25,467 nt of DNA from DATKZH01 sp964475955 (GCA_964475955.1 CAYYZY010000112.1:1-25467), one strand, 5' to 3'. Shown: positions 16,240-24,147, numbered from the stretch's first letter. The notes: generated from the letters alone by a model not told the origin. Program-made: numbers and translations.

Positions 16240-17951
16240 CACTCCGATACCTCCGAGAACAGAGAAGGACACCGGTCCGCAAACGCGTCGCGCGCGACCA
16301 CGGTTGCGCCTTCCGCGTCTTCGGTCGCCACGGCGGCGACGAACTCGCCGAGCGGTCCGTTGCGGTCGGTGGGTACGTAGTCCAAAAGGACCCTTTCCAC
16401 GCCGAACCGGTCGAACATGGCTTTGAGCACCTCGTATTCGATTCGCCGCGAGAAGGCGCGGCAGCTCATCACCCACGTGTCGACGCGAAGCTCGGCCTCG
16501 CCCTTCCGACCGGAGACCACCGCGATCTTTCCCAGCGGTCCGTACTTGTCGGCATAGGAGGCGGCCAACAGAAACCGTGCCGGGTCCCGGATGCGGGACT
16601 TCCACGTGGCTTCATCGACCCGCCGGCCGTTGAGGTTGAACTGGTTCGTCTTGTTGACCAGCTCGTAGCTCCGCTCGTCGGGCGCGTCGAAATGGAGCTT
16701 GATTCTCGCCTCCGCTCGGGCCAGCAGCTCATCGGGATCGCTCTTCGCCGCGCGGCCGGCGCGCTGGTGCGCGGCCCGAAGACTGCTCACCCGGAGGCGA
16801 TCCTCCTCCGTGGTCGACGCCTTGCCGAACCGTTCGCGCAGTTTCCGCAGGAGGTCGTCGACGCCCTCGGCTTGCGAGGGGAACTGGAGCGTTTCGATTT
16901 CGGGGAACGCCTCCCGGACTTCGGCCAGCTCGAAGGGGCTGTCGTCGACGAACACGACGGCGTCGGGGTGGACGTTCCAGCGGTCGAGGATGTTCTGAAC
17001 CGATTTCGATTTCGGCCCCCAGTTGGCCTCGATCGGAAAGAGCAGATCGGGCGACAAGATCAGGTCTTCTCGTGCGAGTGCCCGCGCGACCGCCGCGGCG
17101 TCGTTCTTGCTGGCCACGCCGAGAAGCACCCCGAGGCGCGACAAGGCGGCGAGCATGCCCTGATAGAGGGCGTGGCCCTGGCTTTCGTGGTCGAGGTCCC
17201 ACCAGATCCCGTCCACGCCGTCCTCGCCGAGGATCCCGCGCCAAAGGGTGTTGTCCAGGTCGGTGACAATCCCTTTCTTGGGGGGGGCGGGCAACACCAG
17301 CTTCGACAATCCACCGGCCAGCGCCGACGCATGCGCCAGGCAGTACGGGAACCCCGCGCGGAACTCGCTGGCCAGCGCGAGTCGACGCTCCGGCGGCGAG
17401 GATCGGTCGAGGTGCTGCGGATCGAGAACGCGGACCGCGGCCTCCGCCGACAGGCTTTCGCCCAACTCGGCCACGGCCCGGCGAAGCGCCAGCGGGGTCG
17501 TCCCGGCCCAATGCGATGGAGGATCGAACACCGGCGGGAGCGGCAGCGTCGGCAAGGCGACCGACACGCTCGCCTCTCGGGAGAGCCTGAGAATTCCCGA
17601 TCGGATCTGAGCCAGCCGCGAGCGCGCCGTTTCGAGGACGTCGTCATGTCGTCCATCGCGCCAGCCGTGTGCCGATCGGTAGCCGAGTCGCGGGTCGAGC
17701 TCCGCCCATTCAATCACCACGACCGCCGCGTCCGCGCCTTTGCCCGCAAAACGTTCCAAATTGCCGGGGAGGTCTCCGTAGATGCCCGTCTCTACATTCA
17801 CGCGGCGCCCGGGCATGCGCTGGATCAGGTAGGCGGCAAGAAACGTCTGAAGGTGAAGCGGCGAGAAGCCGCACGCCAGAGCGACGCGGAACGAGGGCGA
17901 CTCTTGAGGGGTCTGCCCATTGACCAGGGCGAGGGCCTCCGCGAGTTTCAC
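16239..17951 (-). CDS. FkbH-like HAD-IIIC / acyltransferase fusion
   Basis: 570 aa, GTG start with GGAGG 8 nt upstream. Residues 1-220 form the variable N-terminal region of FkbH-like proteins. The HAD-IIIC core begins at KKGIVTDLDNTLWRGI (Asp231 nucleophile, Asp233), then ASKND (280-284), Lys314/Lys316 and FVDDSPFELAEVR (334-346). The C-terminal GNAT-like part carries SYELVNKTNQFNLNGRR, a family hallmark. Studied members convert 1,3-bisphosphoglycerate to glyceryl-S-ACP, for tetronates and methoxymalonyl units; others act in surface-glycan clusters. The overlapping ACP, plus KAS III and SDR genes upstream, support an acyl-ACP role. The leader upstream is a diverged copy of the tRNA-Cys promoter region. 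Confidence 0.93.
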   Translation of the reverse strand: MKLAEALALVNGQTPQESPSFRVALACGFSPLHLQTFLAAYLIQRMPGRRVNVETGIYGDLPGNLERFAGKGADAAVVVIEWAELDPRLGYRSAHGWRDGRHDDVLETARSRLAQIRSGILRLSREASVSVALPTLPLPPVFDPPSHWAGTTPLALRRAVAELGESLSAEAAVRVLDPQHLDRSSPPERRLALASEFRAGFPYCLAHASALAGGLSKLVLPAPPKKGIVTDLDNTLWRGILGEDGVDGIWWDLDHESQGHALYQGMLAALSRLGVLLGVASKNDAAAVARALAREDLILSPDLLFPIEANWGPKSKSVQNILDRWNVHPDAVVFVDDSPFELAEVREAFPEIETLQFPSQAEGVDDLLRKLRERFGKASTTEEDRLRVSSLRAAHQRAGRAAKSDPDELLARAEARIKLHFDAPDERSYELVNKTNQFNLNGRRVDEATWKSRIRDPARFLLAASYADKYGPLGKIAVVSGRKGEAELRVDTWVMSCRAFSRRIEYEVLKAMFDRFGVERVLLDYVPTDRNGPLGEFVAAVATEDAEGATVVARDAFADRCPSLFSEVSE

Positions 17952-18006
17952 TGAGAAATCCTCCCTGATTTCTCCGGCGTTTCCTTGCCCTTCGTCTCGG
18001 CAAGGT

Positions 18007-18197
18007 CGCCGCGTCGTCCTATCTCACAGCGGCAGAACAGCTTACGCGGCGCGGCTTGCTGGTCGCTGGCGAACTCATAGCCGCCCGCCAGTTCTCGCTC
18101 TCGGAGAGCTGGGCACTTGGGGATATCCGCAAGGCTCGCTGAAACGGCGGGAATCATAGCAAAGATCCCCGCCCCGAGGAAGACACAAAGCCGGCCT
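18007..18197 (-). repeat. diverged copy B of the tRNA-Cys upstream region
   Basis: This 190-bp segment matches 21380-21570 over its whole length with few or no gaps. Blocks identical in both are GAGATAGGACGACGCGGCG, AGCCTTGCGGA, GGGCGGGGATCTTTGC followed by TATGATTCCCG, and GGCTTTGTGTCTTCC (minus strand). The middle is diverged. The conserved TGC-TATGAT (reverse of 18153-18158) is an extended -10 element, which would drive fkbH with a leader of about 195 nt. Only a few bases of the tRNA 5' end are included. Confidence 0.75.
18153..18161 (-). promoter_or_regulatory. extended -10 element upstream of fkbH
   Basis: TGCTATGAT on the minus strand, identical to the element upstream of tRNA-Cys at 21526-21534. 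It lies in one of the longest conserved blocks of the duplicated segment, which argues for function. The -35 region is weak (TTCC-rich). Confidence 0.45.
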
Positions 18198-18203
18198 GCG
18201 TGA

Positions 18204-18320
18204 ATCACCGTGCGCGACTTCCGGGCGCCTCCGTAGCGCTGTAGGACCGGTCTCTGTGCCGCTGCGGAATCGTCGTGAGGACGGAACACCGCGGAGGGCG
18301 GCCCCTACCATGGGTGCCGG
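18204..18320. repeat. interspersed repeat, copy 1
   Basis: It shares ATCACCGTGCGCGA, TAGCG and TGTAG, GGTCTCTGTGCCG-like and TGAGGACGGAACRCCGCG blocks with the copies at 19163-19244 and 20379-20500. It abuts duplicated segment B. The folding stem (GTAGGGAACG/CGTTCCCTAC in copy 2) is degraded here. Confidence 0.65.
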
Positions 18321-18389
18321 CGGGAACGACGCGGAGGGCGTTCTCGGAAGTTAGTGTCAGTTCCGCGATCTGCAAATGCGTGGCCCACC

Positions 18390-19139
18390 TCACGCCGTCA
18401 TGCCGCCGTCGATGACCAGGGTATGCCCGGTAATCCAGTTCGCCCTTTCGCTACCCAGAAAGGCGATCGCCGCCGCGACCTGCCCGGGGTCGCCGAAGCC
18501 CAGCGGGTGGCTCTCCTCAAGCACCTTCGCCTGTTCCGGCTTCAGCGCGCCGAGCATGCGATCCAGCATCTCGGTACGGAACTGCCCCGGCGCGACGGCG
18601 TTCACCCGAACGCCGCGCGGCGCGACTTCCCGGGCGAGCGAGCGGGTCAGCGAGATCAACGCCCCCTTGGTCGCCGAATAGACGGCCAGACCCGCCGCGC
18701 CCCGCAGGGCGACGCAAGAGGCGACGTTGACGATGGCCGACCCCCGGCCGCAAAGCGGCAAGAGCGCCTTGGTCAGCGAGACGACCGAGACGAGGTTCAG
18801 CTCGACCGCCTCGCGCGCCCGCCGCATCGACGTGGCCATCAGCGGCGACAGTTGCTCTCGGCCCGCGCCGTTGACCAGGAGGTCGACGCGCGGCGCTTCC
18901 CGGCGAACGGCGGCGGCCAGCCGCTTGACGGCGTCGTCGTCGGTCACGTCGCACGGCAGGGCCGCCGCCTGCCCGCCGCGCGATTCGATCTCCGCAGCCA
19001 CCTCTTCGAGCAGCTCCGCTCGCCGGGCCACCAGGAACAGTCGGGCCCCCTCTTCGGCCAGCAGGATCGCGGTGGCACGGCCCAAGCCGCTCGAGGCGCC
19101 CGTGACGACCGCCGCCTTGTCGTTCCAACGCAGGTCCAT
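18390..19139 (-). CDS. SDR-family 3-oxoacyl-ACP reductase (FabG-like)
   Basis: 249 aa, ATG 19139 with AGGAAG upstream. Classical SDR: TGASSGLG nucleotide-binding loop at 13-20, CDVTDDDA at 63-70, NGAG at 90-93, and the catalytic set Ser141 (VNVAS), Tyr154 and Lys158 in YSATK. The Arg at 39-40 following LVAR suggests NADP preference. The C-terminus (ITGHTLVIDGGMTA) is complete. Sitting between a KAS III gene and an FkbH-ACP pair, it most probably reduces a 3-oxoacyl-ACP to the 3-hydroxy form, but general SDRs can act on sugars or alcohols, so the substrate is an inference from context. Confidence 0.9.
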   Translation of the reverse strand: MDLRWNDKAAVVTGASSGLGRATAILLAEEGARLFLVARRAELLEEVAAEIESRGGQAAALPCDVTDDDAVKRLAAAVRREAPRVDLLVNGAGREQLSPLMATSMRRAREAVELNLVSVVSLTKALLPLCGRGSAIVNVASCVALRGAAGLAVYSATKGALISLTRSLAREVAPRGVRVNAVAPGQFRTEMLDRMLGALKPEQAKVLEESHPLGFGDPGQVAAAIAFLGSERANWITGHTLVIDGGMTA

Positions 19140-19162
19140 CGGTTCACTTCCTGTCGGTCGCC

Positions 19163-19244
19163 GGTAGGGAACGGCCTCTGTGTCGTCCCGGAATTTCGTG
19201 CCGGCGGAACGCCGCGGGGGCGTTCCCTACCGTGGGTGTCGGCC
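19163..19244. repeat. interspersed repeat, copy 2
   Basis: Ends GGTAGGGAACG (19163-19173) and CGTTCCCTACC (19221-19231) are perfect inverted repeats enclosing a 47-nt loop, followed by GTGGGTGTCGG. The copy lies between the SDR start and the KAS III stop. Confidence 0.75.
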
Positions 19245-19309
19245 GCGCAGGTCGTGCAACGCTACGAGCGCCGGCGAGCGATCGCATGTCCGGCGAATCT
19301 GCGCCTCGC

Positions 19310-20338
19310 TCATCGGTCGGCTCCCGGGTCCCAGGTCATCGTGCAGGCGGCCCACGAGTAGCCGACGCCGAACCCGACCAGCACCAGCCGGTCTGCCGGT
19401 CGGATCCGCCCCCGCTCGACCGCCCGATGGGTCGCGATGGGAATACTGGCCGAGACCGTATTGCCCACCGTCTCCATGTCGACGATCATCTTGTCGCTGG
19501 GAATGCGGCTTCGTCGGGCCAGGTGCTCCAGCATGTACTTGTTGGCCTGATGGTAGACGTACGCGTCGACGTCGTCGACCGTAAGCGCCGACTTCTGGAG
19601 GAGCCGTTTCACGGTCGGCGGCACCGTGGTGATGGCGAAGGTGAACACGGCCGCCCCGTCCATGAACAGGTGGTCGGCCGATCGCGTCGCGCCCGAGGGG
19701 TCGGTCACCTCCCGGGCGGTTTCCGCGGAGCGGGGGCGGCGCAAGCCGCCGCTGGGCACGATCAGGTTCTCGGCGCCGGCGCCGTCGGTGCCGATCTCGA
19801 ACGGGCCGAGCGACCCCGCGCCCCGCGCGGCCCCGACGAGCGTGGCGGCGGCGCCGTCGCCGAAGAGCGTGCGGACCGTCCGGTCGCGCGGGTGGATGTA
19901 CTTGGTGTACGTGTCGGCGGTGATCAGCAACACGTTGCGGGCGACCCCGGAGCCGACCAACGACGAGGCGACTTGCAGGCCGTAGACGAACCCGGAGCAG
20001 CCGAGATTGAAGTCGAAGGCCCCGACGTGCTTGCCCAGCCCCAGCGCGTGCTGGAGGAAGCAGGCGCCGGAAGGCAGGAAGTGGTCGGGGCTCTGCGTGC
20101 AGAAGAGGAGGTAGTCGACCTCGTCGATCGGCACGATGCCTCGCGCCAACAGCTCCTCTGCGGCACGGCGGCCCAGGTCGCTCGCCGTCTCGTCCTCTGC
20201 GGCGACGTGCCGGGCGCGGATGCCCGACTTCTCGTACAGCTCCTCCACGCGCCAATCGGGGTTCTCCCGGCGAAGGTCCTCGTGGGTCTCGATTCGCTCC
20301 GGCAGGTAGCTGGCGATTCCGAGTATGGCGGCGCGCAC
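19310..20338 (-). CDS. ketoacyl-ACP synthase III (FabH-like)
   Basis: 342 aa, GTG start with a weak RBS. The thiolase-fold triad is visible: Cys114 in NLGCSGFVYGL, His263 in YHQANKYML and Asn293 in GNTVSASIP. Also present are GIRARHVA, LFGDGAAATLV and FMDGAAVFTFA, the last a good mark of FabH-type enzymes. It condenses a starter acyl group with a malonyl-ACP. The gene lies between an ACP gene and an SDR gene. In tetronate clusters a FabH-like enzyme joins glyceryl-ACP to a 3-oxoacyl chain; in capsule and O-antigen clusters a similar set makes 3-hydroxyacyl groups for amino-sugar acylation. Housekeeping FabH is less likely given this context. Confidence 0.93.
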   Translation of the reverse strand: MRAAILGIASYLPERIETHEDLRRENPDWRVEELYEKSGIRARHVAAEDETASDLGRRAAEELLARGIVPIDEVDYLLFCTQSPDHFLPSGACFLQHALGLGKHVGAFDFNLGCSGFVYGLQVASSLVGSGVARNVLLITADTYTKYIHPRDRTVRTLFGDGAAATLVGAARGAGSLGPFEIGTDGAGAENLIVPSGGLRRPRSAETAREVTDPSGATRSADHLFMDGAAVFTFAITTVPPTVKRLLQKSALTVDDVDAYVYHQANKYMLEHLARRSRIPSDKMIVDMETVGNTVSASIPIATHRAVERGRIRPADRLVLVGFGVGYSWAACTMTWDPGADR

Positions 20339-20378
20339 GGCCGGCTCTCTTGGTGTGGGCTGGAACGAGTGCGGTCGC

Positions 20379-20500
20379 TAGATCACCGTGCGCGATTTCC
20401 TGGCGCGCTGCTTAGCGATGTAGAGAACGGCCTCTGTGCCGTTCCGAATTCTCGTGAGGACGGAACGCCGCGCAAGGGCGTTCCCTACAGTGGGTGTCAG
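20379..20500. repeat. interspersed repeat, copy 3
   Basis: The longest copy: it shares ATCACCGTGCGCGA with copy 1, and the GAACGGCCTCTGTG, GGAACGCCGCG and GGCGTTCCCTAC blocks with copy 2. It fills the gap between the KAS III start and the ACP 2 stop. Confidence 0.7.
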
Positions 20501-20516
20501 CCAGTCGCACGGTCAG

Positions 20517-20756
20517 TTAGGCCTCGAGCGCTTCCCGCGCTCGGAGCGTGTCGGTCAGCTCGCGGAGCGACGTGAACGCGCGCATCGGTTCGTCGTCGAC
20601 GGGCACGCCCAGCGCTTCGTCGACCGTGGAGATGATCGACAGGTGGCCGATGGAATCCCACTGCTCCACGGTCTGCGGGGTGTCGTCGAGCGAGAGCGAG
20701 CCGGGTTCGCGTCCGAGGGCCTCGCAAACGACGTCGAGAAACTGTGTGGTCGTCAT
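20517..20756 (-). CDS. acyl carrier protein 2
   Basis: 79 aa. Start at ATG 20756 (GGAGG and GAAGG upstream); the longer frame upstream is low-complexity and rejected. EQWDSIGHLSIIS is the phosphopantetheine site with Ser35, followed by VDEALGVPVDDEPMRAFTS, giving the acidic helix III region. It differs clearly from ACP 1, so the cluster has two dedicated carriers: this one probably serves the KAS III/SDR pair, ACP 1 the FkbH. The short hydrophobic helix II and 'DSI' rather than 'DSL' are typical of secondary-pathway ACPs. Confidence 0.9.
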   Translation of the reverse strand: MTTTQFLDVVCEALGREPGSLSLDDTPQTVEQWDSIGHLSIISTVDEALGVPVDDEPMRAFTSLRELTDTLRAREALEA

Positions 20757-21310
20757 CCTTCTTTTCCTCCTACCTTCCCTGGTCGCCGGGTCGTTGGGAG
20801 CCGAGCGCTCCGGCGTCGGCACGCCGGCGCCCGTGCCCGACTCCCGTTCAGGGTCCGCTTCCGATGCGCCCGGAGCTTCCGTCAGCCACACGAACCTAAA
20901 GCGCAAGGGAGGCGAAGTACAACCGAATCCTCCCTTGCTGCGCTTCGGGTTCGTGTGGACGGACCGCGACCGATCCTCGCGGAGCCGTGCGAAATCGGGA
21001 TGCGGGTCAACTCGCGAGGGTGCTCCTCAGCATGCGCGCACCGGCACCGCGGGCGCAACTGGGGGGACCGGTGGCCGGCTCGGCCGAGAAGGTCGTCACG
21101 CAACGATTCCACCGGCACGGCTCCATCCGTTTGCCCAAGGGAACGGCTCGTCCCCCGCAAAGAGGAGGCGCGAGTCTTCATCATCTCTCGCGTGCTCTCC
21201 CGAAACCCCACCTGAGGCGGAGAAGCACTTCCCTGCTTGCACACCACCCGAGTCGAAACTTTCGCGGTCTGGCCGTGTGCAACCCGAGGCCGAGAGACTG
21301 CCGCGAGAAG
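20757..21310. other. gene-free stretch between ACP 2 and tRNA-Cys
   Basis: About 550 bp with no convincing ORF on either strand. It holds the long imperfect inverted repeat at 20886-20958. It also has a wide pair TTGCACAC/GTGTGCAA bracketing about 21237-21285, downstream of tRNA-Cys on the minus strand. A promoter for the ACP 2 gene must lie here, but I cannot point to one. Confidence 0.5.
20886..20958. repeat. long imperfect inverted repeat upstream of ACP 2
   Basis: CCACACGAACC...AAGCGC...AAGGGAGG pairs with CCTCCCTTGCTGCGCTT followed by CGGGTTCGTGTGG. The stem is about 27 bp with two mismatches and a 3-nt bulge around a 16-nt loop. No T-tract. It may be a dispersed element or an RNA stabiliser. 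Confidence 0.8.
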
Positions 21311-21383
21311 AGGCGCCGCCCGGATTCGAACCGGGGATGGCGGATTTGCAATCCGCTGCCTTGATCCACTTGGCTACGGCGCC
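21311..21383 (-). tRNA. tRNA-Cys (GCA)
   Basis: A full cloverleaf on the minus strand. The acceptor stem is GGCGCCG/CGGCGCC with discriminator T, and the D stem is GCC/GGC. The anticodon arm is GCGGA-TTGCAAA-TCCGC with anticodon GCA. A 4-nt variable region and a T arm CCCGG-TTCGAAT-CCGGG complete it. Length 73 nt; CCA is not encoded. The upstream 190 bp carry an extended -10 (TGCTATGAT) about 140 nt before the tRNA, implying a long 5' leader unless a nearer promoter exists. Confidence 0.96.
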
Positions 21384-21570
21384 GCGTCGTCCTATCTCAT
21401 GGCTGGCAAACAGGTTGTGTGGGACGGCTCGCTTCGTTCCCACTCACGTGCCGCCGCCGATGACTCCTCGCTCTGGGAGGGCTGGGCAGTTGGGGGTGTC
21501 CGCAAGGCTTGCCAACCCGCCGGGAATCATAGCAAAGATCCCCGCCCAGCGGAAGACACAAAGCCAGCCC
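21380..21570 (-). repeat. copy A of the duplicated tRNA-Cys upstream region
   Basis: Original-looking partner of 18007-18197. It starts at the 5' end of tRNA-Cys and runs back to the 3' end of the MATE remnant. The extended -10 is at 21526-21534. See copy B for the shared blocks. Confidence 0.75.
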
Positions 21571-21603
21571 TCCCAGGTTCGCAGGTTGGGGCGAGCGGGG
21601 CCC

Positions 21604-22047
21604 TCACGCCACGTCGACCGCCACGTGGATGGGCGCGACGGGCACCCGAATCGCGTCGGGCTCGGCGGCCTGCGGTTCGATCAACCGCATCGTGCGCCAT
21701 CGGCCGTGGAGAAACCGCCACAGGAACACGAGCCCCAACGCGCAGATCCAGAGGGTTACCGCGCCCCAACACCAAAGGAGCCCCCGGCCGAAGTAGCGGA
21801 CCCCGATCCAGCTCACCAGCACCGGCAGGGGCGCCATGGCCAGCTCGGTGAGCAGGATGAAGCGGGTGTCGCCCGCCCCTTTGATCGCCCCGGTAAAGAT
21901 GATCAGGCAGGCGTCGAACAGGCAGTACGCGGCGACGAAGCGGAGCAGCACCACGGTGACGTCGCGCAGCCGCGCGAACTCGCCGGCCGAAACGCCCGTA
22001 GCGTGCCCCATCAGGAACACGTCCGGCACGAGCACGTAGGAAAGGGC
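21604..22047 (-). pseudogene. MATE-family efflux transporter, 3' fragment
   Basis: About 148 codons survive. The reading ALSYVLVPDVFLMG, then LLRFVAAYCLFDACLIIFTG and AIKGAGDTRFILLTELAMAP matches the second half of NorM/MATE drug or metabolite exporters, whose FDA...GA(L/I)(R/K)GAGDTRF block is highly conserved. Three or four membrane helices remain out of about twelve. The 5' two-thirds are missing: upstream the frame runs straight into transposase sequence at about 22047. It cannot encode a working transporter. Confidence 0.85.
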
Positions 22048-22735
22048 ACGCAAACGTCCGCTCGACCACCCAGCGCTTGGGCAGCCGCACGAATCCACGG
22101 GCTCCTTGGGGCCGCGAAATGACCTCCAAGTCCCAGCCCGGCCGTTCCTCCTCGATCCACCCACGCAGCTTGTGGTTGTGGTACTTGTTGTCCGCCCAGA
22201 CTTTCGTCAACCGCGGGCAGTGGGCGGCGTCGAGCTGCTCGAACACTTGCGGCGCGGCGGCCGCGTCGTCCACCGCGGCGCTGGTGACGACCGCCGCCAG
22301 GACCATGCCCAGGGTGTCGACGAAGACGTGGCGTTTTCGGCCGTTGATCTTCTTGCCGCCGTCGTAGCCGTGTTCGCCGCCCATCTCGGTGGTTTTGACC
22401 GTTTGGCTGTCGATCGAGCCGGCGCTGGGCGTCGGTTCCCGGTCCTCCCGGATCCGCACTTCGCCGCGCAAGGCGTCCATGATCCGCTGCCAGGTGCCGT
22501 CGTCTCGCCAGCGGCAGAAGTCGTCGTAGACCGTACTCTTGGGCAACAGATCGTGGGGCAACATGTCCCACTGGCAGCCGGTACGGTCGAGATAGAACAG
22601 GGTGTTGAGCACCTCGCGCATGTCGACTTCCCGCGGACGCCCGCCGTGCTTGGCCGGCGGGATCAGCGGCTCGATGATCGCCCATTGCTCGTCGGTCAGG
22701 TCGGTCCGATACGGCTTCCGTGTCGTTGTGTTCAT
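22048..22735 (-). pseudogene. IS5-type transposase, 3'-truncated
   Basis: ATG 22735 with AAAGGAG upstream. The N-terminus YRTDLTDEQWAIIEPLIPPAK, GGRPREVDMREVLNTLFYLDRTGCQW, then GSIDSQTVKTTEMGGEHGYDGGK (first catalytic Asp in GSIDSQ), VWADNKYHN (second Asp) and FVRLPKRWVVERTFA (Glu in VVERT) are classic for the IS5/DUF4096 group. Normal members continue another 40-50 residues (W followed by a NYERL-like end), but here the sequence stops being transposase about residue 229 and becomes the MATE gene. The DDE residues are present but the C-terminus is lost. Confidence 0.9.
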
Positions 22736-22800
22736 CTGCACACTCCTTTGCTTGGGGGGAACGTGCGCAGATTTAGCTCCAATAAGCGTTTACGGCAAGA
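22048..22800 (-). mobile_element. remnant of an IS5-family insertion sequence
   Basis: It holds the truncated transposase plus about 60 bp of 5' end. The upstream end is near 22795-22800, just beyond the stop of the GDPD-type gene. The other end has been deleted together with most of the MATE gene, so no terminal inverted repeat pair or target duplication can be shown. Confidence 0.65.
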
Positions 22801-23791
22801 TCAGTTTCCGGATAGCCACTTGGTTCGCTTGCGGCGGGGTCGTTCGTCGCCGGACGCCCTCGCCCGACGGCCGATCGACGGCGACTCGACCGCCTCGCCC
22901 CGCGCCTCGAAGTAGAGCCGCGACACGAGCAGGCAGTGGGTCGTGATCCCCGCGAACGAGAGCGCCGCGGTCGCGAGCAGGTTGACGCTCCACAGCACCG
23001 CGACGACGAGGAGGACGCGCGTCAGGTTCGTCCCGGCCAGCGCGAGCAGCAGGTGCTCGAGTCCCCAGAGAACCGAGCCGGTGACCGCGCCCAGCGCGGC
23101 CGTCAGAAGCAGCCACGCGCCCAAGGTCGCCGCGATCCGCAGCACCGAGCGCCTCGAGAGACGAAGGCTGCTTCCCAGGGCGGAACGTGCCTTCTCCGCC
23201 GAAAGGACTACGGCCGGAAGCGCAAACACCCAGCGAACGTAAAGCGCGGCCCAGGTGGCCAGCAGCACCGCGCCGGTCGCGCCGATGATCGCCGCGGCCA
23301 GCCAGAAGAACCGGAGGCCGCTCGCTGAGGTAGTAGTTGATGTCGTGGCCGGAAAGGAGGAATGCGTACGTACCATACACGACGCCCGCGAAGGGCAGGA
23401 AACAGACCAGATAGGCGGCGACCTGGATGCCCGCCGGCTTGAGCAGCTCGGGCGCGCTCCTCGCGGTTCGCCACAGCGCTCCCACGGTGCTCGAGGCGGC
23501 CCGAACCATGGAGTTGGCGGCGATCAGCAGCAGTCCCGCTTGCTCGGCGAAGACAATCGCCACGGCCACCGACCCCATGACCACGCCCGACAGCACGCCC
23601 CGCGGCGAGGCGAGAAACGAGAGGATCTGCTCGTTGCTCAGCACGTTGCCGCCGCTGGTGGCGATCAGTGCCGCAAGGAGCCAGGCGCCGAGCGGGGCCA
23701 GTGTGGCCAGCGCGACGATCTTGAAGAGCAAATCGTAGCCCACCAACTGCGGCAGGCAGTAGCTAAAATCACCCCACACCGCGACGGTCAT
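22801..23791 (-). pseudogene. glycerophosphodiesterase membrane-domain gene, frameshifted
   Basis: The first frame (ATG 23791) reads SYCLPQLVGYDLLFKIVALA, LLIAANSMVRA and VYGTYAFLLSGHDINYYLSERP. Near 23305-23330 the coding signal moves to another frame: FFWLAAAIIGATGAVLLATW, YVRWVFALPAVVLS, ALGSSLRLSRRSVLRIAATLG and THCLLVSRLYFEARGE. Together they form the multi-helix membrane domain found at the N-terminus of some glycerophosphodiester phosphodiesterases. The single-base shift breaks the gene, unless it is a sequence error. The catalytic GDPD domain (HRG motif) that often follows is absent; the IS remnant begins directly after the stop, so the 3' part may have been lost in the same event. 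Confidence 0.7.
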
Positions 23792-23838
23792 CCGCCGCGC
23801 GGCCGCCCAGAAGCGTCGCCCGTCTCGATCGATTGGGA

Positions 23839-24126
23839 TCAATCGCGGATTGCCTCGAGCGCCTCGGAAGCCGCGCCCCGAAGCGCTTCGTTCTCGGACT
23901 CCGCGGCCTTCCGAAGCGCCGGCGCCGCCTCTTTGGCCAGCGCGCCGAACGCCGCCGAGGCGTCGGCCGCCTGAATGCGCGTCATGACGTCGGGCTCGCC
24001 GAGGGCGTCGATCAACACGGGCACCGCCTTCGCGGCCGCCTCCCCGCTCTCGGGAGCGACCTGCGACAGGGCCCACGCGCTCGACGCGCTGGCGGACGTG
24101 CTGGTCGATTTGGAAGAGGCCGAGAC
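23839..24126 (-). pseudogene. HEAT-repeat protein, C-terminal fragment
   Basis: About 95 codons. SASASSAWALSQVAPESG, AAAKAVPVLIDALGEPDVM, RIQAADASAAFGAL and APALRKAAESENEALRGAASEALEAIRD are two to three HEAT repeats (PBS-lyase-like Ala-rich helices), ending in a stop at 23839. No start codon with RBS and no signal sequence precede it; protein-like sequence fades near 24126, where a 9-bp palindromic hairpin begins. This looks like the broken end of a longer planctomycete HEAT-repeat protein. Confidence 0.65.
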
Positions 24127-24147
24127 GGCCGTCGATGGTCGACGGCC
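24127..24147. repeat. perfect hairpin GGCCGTCGA-TGG-TCGACGGCC
   Basis: A 9-bp perfect stem with a 3-nt loop at the exact place where HEAT-repeat coding stops and before an AT-richer patch (ATAATTAGTG) upstream of the 87-aa gene. It may be an element end or a bidirectional terminator. Confidence 0.6.

Noticed and set aside
16137..17954. 605-codon open frame on the plus strand
   Set aside because: Antisense shadow of fkbH; composition is Arg/Gly-rich and without motifs.
17955..18289. 113-codon frame upstream of fkbH (17948-18289, minus)
   Set aside because: It runs through the duplicated promoter region, whose conservation pattern is DNA-level, and has no RBS.
18007..21383. Genomic island bounded by att-like repeats at tRNA-Cys
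   Set aside because: The repeat covers the region upstream of the tRNA, not its 3' end as integrases use. No integrase is present, and the copies are strongly diverged.
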